A stretch of DNA of 64,000 bases from Leisingera sp. ANG-M7 (GCF_000813965.1 NZ_JWLI01000021.1:26312-90311), one strand, 5' to 3'; counted from the first letter of the stretch, positions 44,595 to 53,060 are shown. Notes: generated from the letters alone by a model not told the origin. Numbers and translations are program-made.

Positions 44595-45197
44595 ATGCCG
44601 TTTGACATCCCGGTGATCGAAACCCGCCGCCTGGTGCTGCGCGGCCCCGAAGCGCAGGATTACCCCGACTTCAAGGCTACCTTCAGCTCCTACCGCTCCC
44701 GTTTCATGGGCGGGCCGCTGAACCCTTACGAGGCCTGGATGCTTTATGCCGCCGAGATCGGCCACTGGCAGGTGCGCGGCTTCGGCATGTGGATGATCCA
44801 CGACAAGGCCAGCAACGAGACCTACGGCATGGCTGGCGGCTGGCAGCCTGCGGGCTGGCCGGAGCGCGAAATTGCCTGGATCATCTGGCCTGATGCCGCA
44901 GGCAAGGGCTACGCGCTGGAGGCAGCGCATGCCGCCCGCCGCCACTTTTATTCGGAACTGGGCTGGGAGACTGCGGTCAGCTATATCGACCCCAAGAATC
45001 TCGACTCGATCCGGCTCGCGGAACGGCTCGGCGCCGCCAAGGACCATGGCGCCGCCACCATCGACGGCAACGACGCCGTCTACCGCCACCCCGCACCGGA
45101 CGCCCTGAAGGACAGCCAGATTTCGCATGGGATCGAAATGGAAATCAGCCATTACGCCGATCCGCTCTTCAAGCCGGAGGGCTGGGCCATTGACTGA
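44595..45197 (+). CDS. GNAT acetyltransferase, tandem copy 3
   Basis: A 200-residue RimJ/RimL-like acetyltransferase. It begins FDIPVIETRRLVLRGPEAQD and has GHWQVRGFGMWMI at about 56-68, GWPEREIAW at about 91-99 and the CoA loop DAAGKGYALEAAHAARRHFY at about 104-123. GGAAGGAG (44580-44587) supports ATG 44595. Conserved motif spacing with the two preceding genes shows local gene duplication. Confidence 0.9.
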   Translation: MPFDIPVIETRRLVLRGPEAQDYPDFKATFSSYRSRFMGGPLNPYEAWMLYAAEIGHWQVRGFGMWMIHDKASNETYGMAGGWQPAGWPEREIAWIIWPDAAGKGYALEAAHAARRHFYSELGWETAVSYIDPKNLDSIRLAERLGAAKDHGAATIDGNDAVYRHPAPDALKDSQISHGIEMEISHYADPLFKPEGWAID

Positions 45198-45231
45198 CCT
45201 GCGCGCGAATTTGCGGATGCTGCGCTGCGGC

Positions 45232-45260
45232 GGTGCACAGGTGGTGCACAGCCGGTGCAC
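45232..45260. repeat. Three GGTGCAC repeats at 11-bp spacing
   Basis: GGTGCAC occurs at 45232-45238, 45243-45249 and 45254-45260. Each core GTGCAC is a palindrome. The 11-bp period places the copies on one face of the helix. They lie 52-80 bp upstream of the chorismate mutase start, just before a weak -35-like TTGATG (45274-45279). A protein-binding site for control of the aroQ-rpsP transcript is a reasonable guess. Confidence 0.5.
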
Positions 45261-45311
45261 GCCTGGCATCCCCTTGATGACACCCCGGCCTGCTGCATTG
45301 CGGAGAACCCG

Positions 45312-45620
45312 ATGACAACAGATATCCAAGATCCCGTTGCCCGCGCAGCCCAGCTGCTGAAGGGCCACCGCGAAAGCATCGACCGTCTGGATGCAATCCT
45401 CGTCTATACTCTGGGCGAGCGGTTCAAGCACACCCAGGCGGTGGGCCGGCTCAAGGCCGAACACGACCTTCCCCCGTCCGATCCCACCCGCGAAGCGGCG
45501 CAGATCGCACGGCTCGAAGACCTGGCGCAACAGGCCGATCTGGACCCTGAATTCGCCAAGGCATTCTTGAACTTCATCATCGGTGAAGTCATCCGCCACC
45601 ACAAGAAACACCAAGAATAA
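45312..45620 (+). CDS. Chorismate mutase (AroQ class)
   Basis: A 102-residue all-helical mutase that converts chorismate to prephenate for Phe and Tyr synthesis. The helix 1 signature is HRESIDRLDAILVYTLGERFKHTQAVGRLKAEHD-like sequence at about 19-52, with the catalytic Arg and Lys in place, followed by DPTREAAQIARLEDLA and a final helix. ATG 45312 follows GGAG. It lies 60 bp upstream of rpsP. Confidence 0.9.
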   Translation: MTTDIQDPVARAAQLLKGHRESIDRLDAILVYTLGERFKHTQAVGRLKAEHDLPPSDPTREAAQIARLEDLAQQADLDPEFAKAFLNFIIGEVIRHHKKHQE

Positions 45621-45680
45621 CAACCAACAACAGGACAACCGGGGCATACCCCGGACAACGCCATCAAAGGAGATGTACCC

Positions 45681-46049
45681 ATGGCAATGAAAATCCGTTT
45701 GGCCCGCGGCGGCTCCAAAAAACGCCCCTTCTACCGCATCGTGGCTGCTGACAGCCGCATGCCGCGCGACGGCCGCTTCATCGAGAAGCTGGGCACCTAC
45801 AACCCGCTGCTGCCGAAAGATTCGGAAGAGCGCGTGAAAATGGACATGGAGCGCGTGCAGCACTGGCTGGACCAGGGCGCGCAGCCGACCGACCGTATCG
45901 CCCGCATGCTGGAAGCCGCAGGCGTCCGCGCCAAGACCGAGCGCAGCAACCCGAAAAAAGGCACCCCGGGCAAGAAAGCCCAGGAGCGCGCGGAAGAGAA
46001 AGCTGCAAAGGCTGCTGAAGCCGCCGAAGCAGCTGCAGACGCGGAATAA
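45681..46049 (+). CDS. rpsP: 30S ribosomal protein S16
   Basis: Ribosomal protein needed for 30S assembly. 122 residues: the core ([51 protein letters not shown]) is canonical. An alphaproteobacterial C-terminal extension is rich in Ala, Glu and Lys ([16 protein letters not shown]). AAAGGAGAT 7-15 bp before the ATG is a strong ribosome site. Confidence 0.97.
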   Translation: MAMKIRLARGGSKKRPFYRIVAADSRMPRDGRFIEKLGTYNPLLPKDSEERVKMDMERVQHWLDQGAQPTDRIARMLEAAGVRAKTERSNPKKGTPGKKAQERAEEKAAKAAEAAEAAADAE

Positions 46050-46053
46050 TTCC

Positions 46054-46692
46054 GTGGAGCTGCGGGGCGCTTTTCCCGAAGAGTTCCGCAGCCAGCTTGA
46101 TCTGCTGATGCGGCTCCGGCGCGACGTGCGCCGGTTCCGCAATGATCCGGTGGAGGAGGCAGTGCTGATGCGCTGCCTCTCTGCTATTCAGCTCGCCCCC
46201 TCGGTGGGCCTGAGCGAACCCTGGCGCATCCTGCGGGTGGAAAGCGGCACCGCCCGCGCCGCTGCGCTGAAGAATTTCGAAGCCGCCAATGCCCAGGCCC
46301 TGACCGGATATTCCGGTGAGAAGGCCGAGCGTTATGCAGAGCTGAAACTTTCCGGCATGCGCGAAGCTCCGGTGCAGCTGGCGGTTTACTGCGACGACGA
46401 GACCCTCCAGGGCCACGGCCTTGGCGCCGCAACCATGCCGGAAATGCGCCGCTATTCGGTGGTTACTGCCATCACCCTGTTCTGGCTGGCGCTGCGCGCC
46501 GAAGGCCTGGGGCTGGGCTGGGTTTCGGTGCTGGACCCTCAGCAGCTGAACCGCGACCTGAATGCACCCGAGGGCTGGCAGCTGATCGGCTATTTCTGCA
46601 TCGGCTACCCGGAACGGCTGTCGGATACGCCGGAATTGGAAGAAACCGGCTGGGAAAGCCGGATGGCGGATTTGCCGCTCGAAACCCGCTGA
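46054..46692 (+). CDS. bluB: 5,6-dimethylbenzimidazole synthase
   Basis: A flavin-destroying enzyme that turns FMNH2 and O2 into the lower ligand of vitamin B12. 212 residues of nitroreductase-like fold. The FMN phosphate-binding RLRRDVRRFRNDPV (about 22-35), IQLAPSVGLSEPWRILRV (about 45-62, with the Ser-Val-Gly lid) and GLGWVSVLDP (about 151-160) identify BluB. It begins with GTG 4 bp after rpsP. Its place inside a ribosomal-protein operon is unusual; the other B12 genes of this window are at 19.5-21.4 kb. Confidence 0.92.
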   Translation: MELRGAFPEEFRSQLDLLMRLRRDVRRFRNDPVEEAVLMRCLSAIQLAPSVGLSEPWRILRVESGTARAAALKNFEAANAQALTGYSGEKAERYAELKLSGMREAPVQLAVYCDDETLQGHGLGAATMPEMRRYSVVTAITLFWLALRAEGLGLGWVSVLDPQQLNRDLNAPEGWQLIGYFCIGYPERLSDTPELEETGWESRMADLPLETR

Positions 46693-46699
46693 GTCCGTC

Positions 46700-46840
46700 A
46701 TGGGACGGTTGATAAGGCTTGTGTTTTTTGTTGCAGTGGCCTTTACCGCGGGCATCTTCTTTGAACGCAACCACCAAGTGGAACTCTGCGAACAATCCGG
46801 CGGCCAATGGCTGCGCGCGGGGTTCTGTGCAAAGGACTGA
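46700..46840 (+). CDS. 46-residue single-helix membrane protein
   Basis: A short frame of 46 codons plus stop between bluB and rimM, starting 7 bp after bluB and ending 4 bp before rimM. It encodes one hydrophobic helix ([19 protein letters not shown], residues 3-21) and a polar tail with two Cys ([20 protein letters not shown]). The tight spacing, the helix-plus-Cys-pair layout and sense-strand codon use suggest a real gene. No family is assigned. Confidence 0.7.
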   Translation: MGRLIRLVFFVAVAFTAGIFFERNHQVELCEQSGGQWLRAGFCAKD

Positions 46841-46844
46841 CACC

Positions 46845-47348
46845 ATGAGCGATCTGATCTGCGTAGGCGCAATTGCCGGATCCTTCGGGGTGCGAGGCGA
46901 GGTGCGGCTCAAGAGCTTCTGTGCCATCCCGGAGGAGATTGAGGATTACTCGCCGCTGAGCAACGAGGACGGCTCCAGGACCTACTCCCTGTCGATCACC
47001 CGCCCGATCAAGAACGGCTTTGCCGCGCTGCTGGAAGGTGTGGAAACCAAGGAGGACGCCGACGCAATCAAGGGCCTGCGCCTGTTTGCCCGCCGCGATC
47101 AGCTGCCGCAACTGCCGGATGATGAGTTCTACCATGCCGATCTGATGGGGCTGGAGGTCTATGACACAGGCGGCACCCTGCTGGGCACCGTGAAGTCGGT
47201 GCAGAACCACGGCGCCGCCGACCTGCTGGAAATCCACGGCCCCGGCCTTAAGGCCACGGTGCTTCTGCCCTTCACCCTGGAAGCTGTGCCAACCGTGGAT
47301 CTGACCCAACGGCGCATCATCGCTGACCCGCCTGAAGGGCTGTTCTGA
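46845..47348 (+). CDS. rimM: Ribosome maturation factor RimM
   Basis: Binds S19 and assists 30S head assembly. 167 residues. The N-terminal beta-barrel starts [21 protein letters not shown] (about 5-25), and the PRC-barrel domain contains [14 protein letters not shown] (about 93-106) and HGAADLLEI (about 123-131). It lies downstream of the rpsP-bluB-miniprotein run. trmD, its usual neighbour, is separated by a reverse-strand kinase gene. Confidence 0.96.
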   Translation: MSDLICVGAIAGSFGVRGEVRLKSFCAIPEEIEDYSPLSNEDGSRTYSLSITRPIKNGFAALLEGVETKEDADAIKGLRLFARRDQLPQLPDDEFYHADLMGLEVYDTGGTLLGTVKSVQNHGAADLLEIHGPGLKATVLLPFTLEAVPTVDLTQRRIIADPPEGLF

Positions 47349-47357
47349 GACGGCAGG

Positions 47358-48398
47358 TCAGTCTGCCTCATCCGCCAGAAGGGCATCCAGAACCCGCACC
47401 GACCAGACGGCTACCATTTGGGTCTTCACACGCTCCTCGGGCGGTTTGGCCCCCAGGCTGAGCCAAAGCCGGAACAATCGCCAGGCAAAGAAGAAACGGA
47501 AAACCGGATCCCCTGTCAGCCCGGCGCCATAACCTTCTTCAAAAGCCGCCCAATCCGCTTGGGCCACCAGCCCGAACCCAGGGACACTGTCTTCTGCAGC
47601 TAAGTGCTCTGGGCAGTTTGCCAGCCAGATATCGGCCAGATCGCGCTGCGGGAAAACAGCCTTATGGTTCAGGAAATCAATGAACGAGACCTCCTGATCC
47701 GACAGGATAATATTGCGCAGGTGCAAGTCGCCATGCGCCACTGCGCTGCGGAACTCGCATCCCCGCGCGCGCCTTGCAGCCCGGTGCAGATGTGCGCACA
47801 GCCCCAAAAATCTATTGGGTTTCGGCAGTTGAAGCTGCCCCTCGCGCACCGCCTGCGCACGGTCTGAAACCGACTTCAAAAAAGGTTTCGGCCAGAACTG
47901 CTTCTGCCCGGCGTCGGATACTCTGTGCAATTCGGCCACTGCACCACCAATGCGGCGCAGAACATCAGCCCTGGCACCAAAGCCGTAGTCGGTCAGGGCC
48001 AGCGCCCGGTAGGCTGTTTCCCCGGGGACAAATTCCATCAGCACATAAGGATGTTCCGGATCCTGCCACAAGACGTCCGGAACCGACACACCAGGGACAG
48101 ACTTCAGCTGCCGGGCAGCTTGCCCATGACGCTCCAAGTCCCTTACCCGCCTTAGCGGATTGTCGGATTGGAAATCGGCCCGCAGCACAAACCGTTGCCC
48201 CGCAGCTGTCGCAATCTCCAGCACGCAGCGGCTTTGCTGCAGGCGCCGGTTGGACTGCATCCTGCGGAACTTCGCGCCAGCTTCAGGCAGACCGGCGGCC
48301 GCTGCCGCCTGAGGCCAAAGCGCCTGGGTGCGGGCCTGCACCTCGTCCGAGGCAGCAAACCCGTCTCCGGCAACCGTTGGCGGCCTTTCTGAATTCAT
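47358..48398 (-). CDS. Aminoglycoside phosphotransferase-fold kinase
   Basis: A 346-residue APH/choline-kinase-like protein. The nucleotide-binding part has RFVLRADFQSDNPLRR (about 70-85), the hinge is YVLMEFVPGETAYRAL (about 120-135), the catalytic loop is VAHGDLHLRNIIL (about 220-232) and the metal Asp follows in VSFIDF (about 238). Its substrate is unknown; drug resistance should not be assumed. ATG 48398 is preferred over a TTG four codons upstream. It sits between rimM and trmD on the opposite strand. Confidence 0.85.
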   Translation of the reverse strand: MNSERPPTVAGDGFAASDEVQARTQALWPQAAAAAGLPEAGAKFRRMQSNRRLQQSRCVLEIATAAGQRFVLRADFQSDNPLRRVRDLERHGQAARQLKSVPGVSVPDVLWQDPEHPYVLMEFVPGETAYRALALTDYGFGARADVLRRIGGAVAELHRVSDAGQKQFWPKPFLKSVSDRAQAVREGQLQLPKPNRFLGLCAHLHRAARRARGCEFRSAVAHGDLHLRNIILSDQEVSFIDFLNHKAVFPQRDLADIWLANCPEHLAAEDSVPGFGLVAQADWAAFEEGYGAGLTGDPVFRFFFAWRLFRLWLSLGAKPPEERVKTQMVAVWSVRVLDALLADEAD

Positions 48399-48454
48399 CA
48401 AAACACCCAAGCTTTGTATTGCGTGAAAATCTGACTGAACTAAACAGCATCATT

Positions 48455-49261
48455 ATGACAGCACCAAGCAAATCCCATGGCCGCAAAGCCATCCGCCCGA
48501 CCCTGAAGCCGCGTGAGCTGATGACCCCGACGCCGGATCTGGTCGGTGTTTGGAAGGCCAAGATCATCACGCTGTTCCCGGATGCCTTCCCTGGTGTGCT
48601 GGGTGAAAGCCTGACAGGCAAGGCGCTGCAGGAGGGGCTTTGGCAGCTGGAGACCACCGATTTGCGCGATTTTGGCGTTGGCAAGCACCGCAACGTGGAC
48701 GACACACCTGCCGGCGGCGGTGCGGGCATGGTGCTGCGCGCTGATGTGCTGGGCGAGGCGATCGAACACACGATGGCGGACACCCGCGGCAACTGGCCCC
48801 TGGTCTACCTGACCCCGCGCGGACGGCCGATGAACCAGCAGATGATGCACAATTTCGCCCAATGCGACGGCATCACTCTGCTCTGCGGGCGGTTCGAGGG
48901 CGTCGATGAACGGGTGCTGGAGCATTACGGCATCCAGGAGGTCTCGCTGGGGGATTTCGTGATGACCGGCGGTGAACTGGCGGCGCAGGCGCTGATCGAC
49001 GCGACCGTGCGGCTGATCCCGGGGGTTCTGGGCAATCATGCCTCGACCGAAGAGGAGAGCTTCTCCTCCGGCCTTTTGGAACATCCGCAATACACCCGCC
49101 CCGCCGAATGGAAGGGCCGGGAAATCCCCGATGTGCTGATGTCCGGCCATCACGGCAAGATCGCAGAGTGGCGCCATGGCATGAGCGAAGAGATCACCAA
49201 GGTTCGCCGCCCGGACCTGTGGGAGGCCTACGTCCGGACAAAGGACCGCCGCAAACCGTAA
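48455..49261 (+). CDS. trmD: tRNA (guanine37-N1)-methyltransferase
   Basis: Methylates G37 next to the anticodon and prevents +1 frameshifting. 268 residues. The SPOUT knot is visible in YLTPRGRPMNQ (about 118-128), LLCGRFEGVDERVLE (about 141-155) and SLGDFVMTGGELAAQALIDA (about 165-184). GGGAGMVLRADV marks the flexible Asp-containing lid. An N-terminal extension of about 30 residues (KSHGRKAIRPTLKPREL) precedes VWKAKIITLFPDAF; if the start is ATG 48521 instead, most of it is lost. Confidence 0.95.
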   Translation: MTAPSKSHGRKAIRPTLKPRELMTPTPDLVGVWKAKIITLFPDAFPGVLGESLTGKALQEGLWQLETTDLRDFGVGKHRNVDDTPAGGGAGMVLRADVLGEAIEHTMADTRGNWPLVYLTPRGRPMNQQMMHNFAQCDGITLLCGRFEGVDERVLEHYGIQEVSLGDFVMTGGELAAQALIDATVRLIPGVLGNHASTEEESFSSGLLEHPQYTRPAEWKGREIPDVLMSGHHGKIAEWRHGMSEEITKVRRPDLWEAYVRTKDRRKP

Positions 49262-49367
49262 CGCAAGTGATGCAGCAGCCTGGCTTTTCCCCGATGCAAG
49301 CCGTTGCCGCAATGGCGAACCCGTGTTTTACTCTTCCTGCATAAGTTAAATGACAGGAGACAGCAGG

Positions 49368-49703
49368 GTGGCTGGGAAATTTGAACTCTACACTGACAAC
49401 GCAGGCGAATTCCGCTTCCGCCTTAAGGCAGGCAACGGCGAGAACATTCTGGCCAGCGAAGGCTACAAACAGAAGGCCAGCGCTGAGAACGGCATTGCGT
49501 CGGTAAAGAAGAACGCAAGCGATGATGCGCGCTATGAGCGCAAGGAAACCGCGGCCGGCAAGCACATGTTCAACCTCAAAGCCACAAACGGCCAAGTGAT
49601 CGGCACCTCGCAAAGCTACGCCAGCGCCTCTGGCCGGGATGGCGGCATCGAGTCCGTCAAGAAGAACGCGCCGGATGCAGCCATCGACGATCAGACGGCC
49701 TGA
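49368..49703 (+). CDS. YegP-like protein with two DUF1508 repeats
   Basis: A 111-residue protein built of two related 45-residue repeats: KFELYTDNAGEFRFRLKAGNGENILASEGY (about 4-33) and HMFNLKATNGQVIGTSQSY (about 66-84), each followed by an ENGI or DGGI plus ESVKKNA segment. The GTG start at 49368 is preferred to an upstream ATG because AGGAG lies at the right distance and family members begin MAGKFE. Function unknown. Confidence 0.88.
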   Translation: MAGKFELYTDNAGEFRFRLKAGNGENILASEGYKQKASAENGIASVKKNASDDARYERKETAAGKHMFNLKATNGQVIGTSQSYASASGRDGGIESVKKNAPDAAIDDQTA

Positions 49704-49726
49704 TCCGCACCAGACCTTTCACCGCA

Positions 49727-49759
49727 AGGGCCAGTCTGTCTGAACAGGCTGGCCTTTCT
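49727..49759 (+). terminator. Intrinsic terminator after the YegP-like gene
   Basis: GGCCAG (49729-49734), CTGT and the partner ACAG, CTGGCC (49749-49754) form a near-perfect stem with one mismatch and a CTGA loop, followed by TTTCTG. It separates trmD and the YegP-like gene from the rplS leader. Confidence 0.75.
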
Positions 49760-50271
49760 GGTTTCCTGCACCCGCAAGCAGAAATCGCCTGGTGTGGCAT
49801 CCGGCCCTTTCAGTTCTTCATCAATTCCGCCTTATAGCGTTGTTCGCTATTGAAAATGTTCCTCTTTTTAATGGCATGCTGTTTCCCTCCCTGGCGAGGC
49901 ATGCCCTTTGGCCGGGTTTTCCTCCCGCAACGTGAACCAACGTATTTGGACGGCAACCGCAGACCCGCAGCCGATTAAAACGAAGTCACCAATTGCGATC
50001 CGGAGTATGGCCGCAGAATTCCCTTGAAACATTGACGCAGCAGGCCTAAAAGCCGCTCGTCTGGTGCCGGGAATCGGCCCCGGGCCGCTGGCTGTTGGAT
50101 CAGTCCCGGAAATCTTCTTCGGTTTCCTTCAGGATCCGGCCCGCCAGCAGCAAGGAACAGACGGCGTGATCTCTGGCGGGCTGCCTTTGGCGGGACCCGG
50201 TGAAGACCAGGAGCTCTCATGACGGCACAAACCTCTGCGGAGTGAACCGCAGGCAAATTAGGAGAGTTGCG
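49760..50271 (+). other. Long leader region of rplS
   Basis: About 510 bp without a convincing long gene. A possible promoter is TTGAAA (50024-50029), 17 nt, TAAAAG (50047-50052). Downstream are several GC-rich inverted segments and a short frame with its own ribosome site at 50219. A 93-codon minus-strand frame covers part of the region, but it has no ribosome site and a low-quality sequence. Confidence 0.4.
50219..50245 (+). other. 8-codon upstream reading frame in the rplS leader
   Basis: ATG plus seven codons and TGA encode [13 protein letters not shown] lies 5 nt before the ATG. The frame ends inside a perfect 6-bp hairpin, CTGCGG (50235-50240) with CCGCAG (50247-50252), which stands just before the rplS ribosome site (AGGAG near 50261). 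Translation of the short frame could open that hairpin. Confidence 0.4.
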
Positions 50272-50646
50272 ATGGACCTGATCGCACAGCTGGAGGCGGA
50301 ACAGATCGCCGCCCTGGGGAAAGATATCCCCGACTTCAAAGCCGGTGACACCATCCGTGTCGGCTACAAGGTGACCGAAGGCTCGCGTTCGCGCGTGCAG
50401 ATGTACGAAGGCGTTTGCATCAGCCGCAAAAACGGCTCGGGCATTGCCGGTTCGTTCACCGTCCGCAAGATTTCGTTCGGCGAAGGCGTGGAGCGTGTGT
50501 TCCCGCTGTTCTCGACCAACATCGACTCGATCGAAGTGGTGCGCCGCGGCCGCGTCCGCCGCGCCAAGCTGTACTACCTGCGCGCCCGCCGCGGTAAGTC
50601 GGCCCGTATCGCAGAAGATGCGAACTACAAGCCCAAGAAAGCCTGA
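50272..50646 (+). CDS. rplS: 50S ribosomal protein L19
   Basis: Ribosomal protein at the 30S-50S interface. 124 residues. [21 protein letters not shown] starts the protein; [44 protein letters not shown] and the C-terminal [25 protein letters not shown] blocks are canonical. A GGAGAG site precedes ATG 50272. rpmE follows after 11 bp. Confidence 0.97.
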   Translation: MDLIAQLEAEQIAALGKDIPDFKAGDTIRVGYKVTEGSRSRVQMYEGVCISRKNGSGIAGSFTVRKISFGEGVERVFPLFSTNIDSIEVVRRGRVRRAKLYYLRARRGKSARIAEDANYKPKKA

Positions 50647-50657
50647 GGAGCGGTATC

Positions 50658-50879
50658 ATGAAAAAAGACACCCATCCCGATTACCACTTCATCGACGTCA
50701 AAATGACCGACGGCACCATCCTCAAAATGCGCTCCACCTGGGGTGCCGAGGGTGATCAGCTGGCCCTGGACATCGACCCGACCGTGCACCCGGCATGGAC
50801 CGGCGGCACGTCGCGCCTGCTGGACGCCGGCGGCCGCGTGTCCAAGTTCAAGAAAAAATACGAAGGCCTGGGCTTCTAA
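50658..50879 (+). CDS. rpmE: 50S ribosomal protein L31
   Basis: A 73-residue L31. The form is the Cys-free type: the usual CxxC zinc motif is absent, with [14 protein letters not shown] and [17 protein letters not shown] at the relevant positions. [25 protein letters not shown] is the conserved C-terminal block. It ends the rplS-rpmE transcript at a strong terminator. Confidence 0.95.
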   Translation: MKKDTHPDYHFIDVKMTDGTILKMRSTWGAEGDQLALDIDPTVHPAWTGGTSRLLDAGGRVSKFKKKYEGLGF

Positions 50880-50910
50880 GCCGCCTGCCGTACTTTTCAG
50901 AACTCCCGAA

Positions 50911-50941
50911 GGCTGCCCCGGACGGGCAGCCTTCTTTCTTT
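50911..50941 (+). terminator. Intrinsic terminator after rpmE
   Basis: GGCTGCCC (50911-50918) pairs perfectly with GGGCAGCC (50924-50931) around CGGAC, followed by a pyrimidine tract TTCTTTCTTTTT. It lies 32 bp after the rpmE stop. Confidence 0.92.
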
Positions 50942-50993
50942 TTCTCCTGACGCTGGGGCCCGATGCGCGCCCTGCGGGAAAGACAGCCCCCTC

Positions 50994-53060
50994 GTGAAAC
51001 AAGCCCTGGCCAACGCACTGCAAGAACGCGGATATGAAACCCTGACCCAAGTGCAGGAGGCTGTGACCCAACCCGAGGTGGAAGGGCGCGACCTGCTGGT
51101 GTCTGCACAGACCGGATCGGGCAAGACTGTTGGCTTTGGCCTGGCCTTGGCCCAGGACCTGCTGGGTGACGATGAGGCGTTTGGCGAGGCGGCGGCGCCG
51201 CTGGCACTGGTGATCGCCCCGACCCGCGAACTGGCGCTGCAGGTTAAGCACGAGCTGGGCTGGCTCTACCGCGGCGCAGGTGCACGGATTGCCTCCTGCG
51301 TAGGCGGCATGGACATGCGCGACGAGCGCCGCACGCTGGAGCGCGGAGCCCATATCGTGGCGGCCACTCCGGGCCGCCTGCGCGATCACATCGCGCGCGG
51401 CTCCATCGACCTGAGCCAGGTGCGCGGTGTGGTGCTTGACGAGGCCGACGAGATGCTGGACCTGGGCTTCCGTGAGGACCTGGAGTTTATCCTGGGCGAA
51501 GCGCCCGAAGACCGCCGCACCCTGTTGTTCTCCGCGACCGTGCCGCCGGCAATCGCCAGCTTGGCCGAGACCTTCCAGCGCGATGCGATGCGGATCAAGA
51601 CCGCGGGTGAGACCAAGCAGCACGCGGATATCGAATACCGCCTGATGAGCGTGGCGCAAGCAGACGCGGAAAACGCCATCATCAACGTGCTGCGCTACTA
51701 TGAGGCGCCGAGCTCCATCGTCTTTGCCAACACCCGCGCTGCCGTGAACCGTCTGGCGGCCCGCCTGACCAACCGCGGCCTGCCGGTGGTGACTCTGTCC
51801 GGCGAGCTGTCCCAGACCGAACGCAGCCACGCGCTGCAAGCGATGCGTGACGGGCGCGCGCGGGTTTGCGTGGCCACCGATGTGGCGGCCCGCGGCATCG
51901 ACCTGCCGGGGCTGGAATTGGTGGTCCATGCGGAGCTGCCTTCGAACCACGAAACCCTGCTGCACCGGTCCGGCCGGACGGGCCGCGCGGGCCGTAAGGG
52001 CGTCAGCGCCCTGATCGCGCCGCCAAAGGCACGCTCCAAGGCGTTGCGCCTGCTGAAATGGGCCAAGCTGACGGCTGAGCATTGCGAGGCCCCTTCTGCC
52101 GATGATGTGCTGGCCCGCGACGAAGAGCGCATGCTGGCCGACCCGGTCTGGCAGGAGCCGGTTGCCGAAAACGAGCAGGCTGGCGTTCAGACCCTGCTGG
52201 ACGCGTTTACGCCCGAACAGATCGCCGCAACCTATCTGCGCCTGTTCCGCAGCCGCCACTCAGCGCCCGAGGACCTGCGCCCGGCAGACACGCCCGAGCC
52301 GCGCAAGGAGCGCAAGGAACGCAAAGCCTTCGGCCCCTCAGTCTGGTTTTCTCTGTCCGGCGGCCGCGAGGCCGGCGCCGACCCGCGCAAGGTGCTGCCA
52401 ATGCTGTGCAAGGCCGGCAATATCGACCGCGATGCCATCGGCGCAATCCGGGTGCAGGACAATGAAACCTTTGCCGAAATCAGCGAAGGCGCGGTCGCGG
52501 GCTTCCTGAAGGCGCTGGACGGCAAGACCGAACTGGAGCCGGGCGCAGTGCTCACCCAGCTGGCGGAAGCACCGGAGCTGGCCCCTGCCCCGCGCCGCGG
52601 CCCCGGCGGGCCGAAAGGCGGCTTCAAGGGCGACCGCAAGCCCAAGCCGCACCGCGGCAAGGAAGACGGCCCGAAACCCTACCGCGGCAAAGACAGCGCG
52701 GAGAAGCCCAACCGCGCCAAATCAGAGCGGTCCGAGGACAGCCGTCCGCCGCGCAAGGATTGGAAGGACAAACCGGCCCGGGAAGAGCGCCGCGAGCCGC
52801 GCAGCGATGTCCGCCCCAGCAAGCCCAAGCCTGCAGTAACCGCCAAGCCCAAAGGCGCATCGGATCCGTCCAAGCGCATGACCCGGCCCGGCGCGTCGGC
52901 GGCCAAGCCGTTCAAGTCCAAAGGCCCCAAACCGCCGGTCGGCAAGCCCAACAGCAAGAAGAACAAGGCCCGCGCTGCGGCAGGGCTGACTGCAAAAGGC
53001 GGCAAGGGCGGCGATGCCCACCCCAAGCGCAAGCCGGCGGGTCCTGCAAAACACAGGTGA
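50994..53060 (+). CDS. DEAD-box RNA helicase with DbpA-like RNA-binding domain
   Basis: A 688-residue ATP-dependent RNA helicase. Q-motif region YETLTQVQEAV, motif I AQTGSGKT (about 39-46), Ia PTRELALQV, II DEADEMLD (about 148-155), III SAT, V ATDVAARGIDLPG and VI HRSGRTGRAGR (about 324-334) are present. A DbpA-type RNA-binding domain follows at about 440-510 (VWFSLSGGREAGADPRKVLPML), then a 170-residue Lys/Arg/Pro-rich tail. Starts with GTG. Probably acts in ribosome assembly or cold adaptation. Confidence 0.94.
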   Translation: MKQALANALQERGYETLTQVQEAVTQPEVEGRDLLVSAQTGSGKTVGFGLALAQDLLGDDEAFGEAAAPLALVIAPTRELALQVKHELGWLYRGAGARIASCVGGMDMRDERRTLERGAHIVAATPGRLRDHIARGSIDLSQVRGVVLDEADEMLDLGFREDLEFILGEAPEDRRTLLFSATVPPAIASLAETFQRDAMRIKTAGETKQHADIEYRLMSVAQADAENAIINVLRYYEAPSSIVFANTRAAVNRLAARLTNRGLPVVTLSGELSQTERSHALQAMRDGRARVCVATDVAARGIDLPGLELVVHAELPSNHETLLHRSGRTGRAGRKGVSALIAPPKARSKALRLLKWAKLTAEHCEAPSADDVLARDEERMLADPVWQEPVAENEQAGVQTLLDAFTPEQIAATYLRLFRSRHSAPEDLRPADTPEPRKERKERKAFGPSVWFSLSGGREAGADPRKVLPMLCKAGNIDRDAIGAIRVQDNETFAEISEGAVAGFLKALDGKTELEPGAVLTQLAEAPELAPAPRRGPGGPKGGFKGDRKPKPHRGKEDGPKPYRGKDSAEKPNRAKSERSEDSRPPRKDWKDKPAREERREPRSDVRPSKPKPAVTAKPKGASDPSKRMTRPGASAAKPFKSKGPKPPVGKPNSKKNKARAAAGLTAKGGKGGDAHPKRKPAGPAKHR

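Noticed and set aside
47358..48398. Aminoglycoside resistance gene
   Set aside because: Only the general APH kinase fold is visible. Many such kinases act on metabolites, and there is no mobile-element context.
49975..50256. 93-codon minus-strand frame in the rplS leader
   Set aside because: No ribosome site, no neighbour in that orientation, and a Pro/Arg-rich translation typical of non-coding high-GC DNA.
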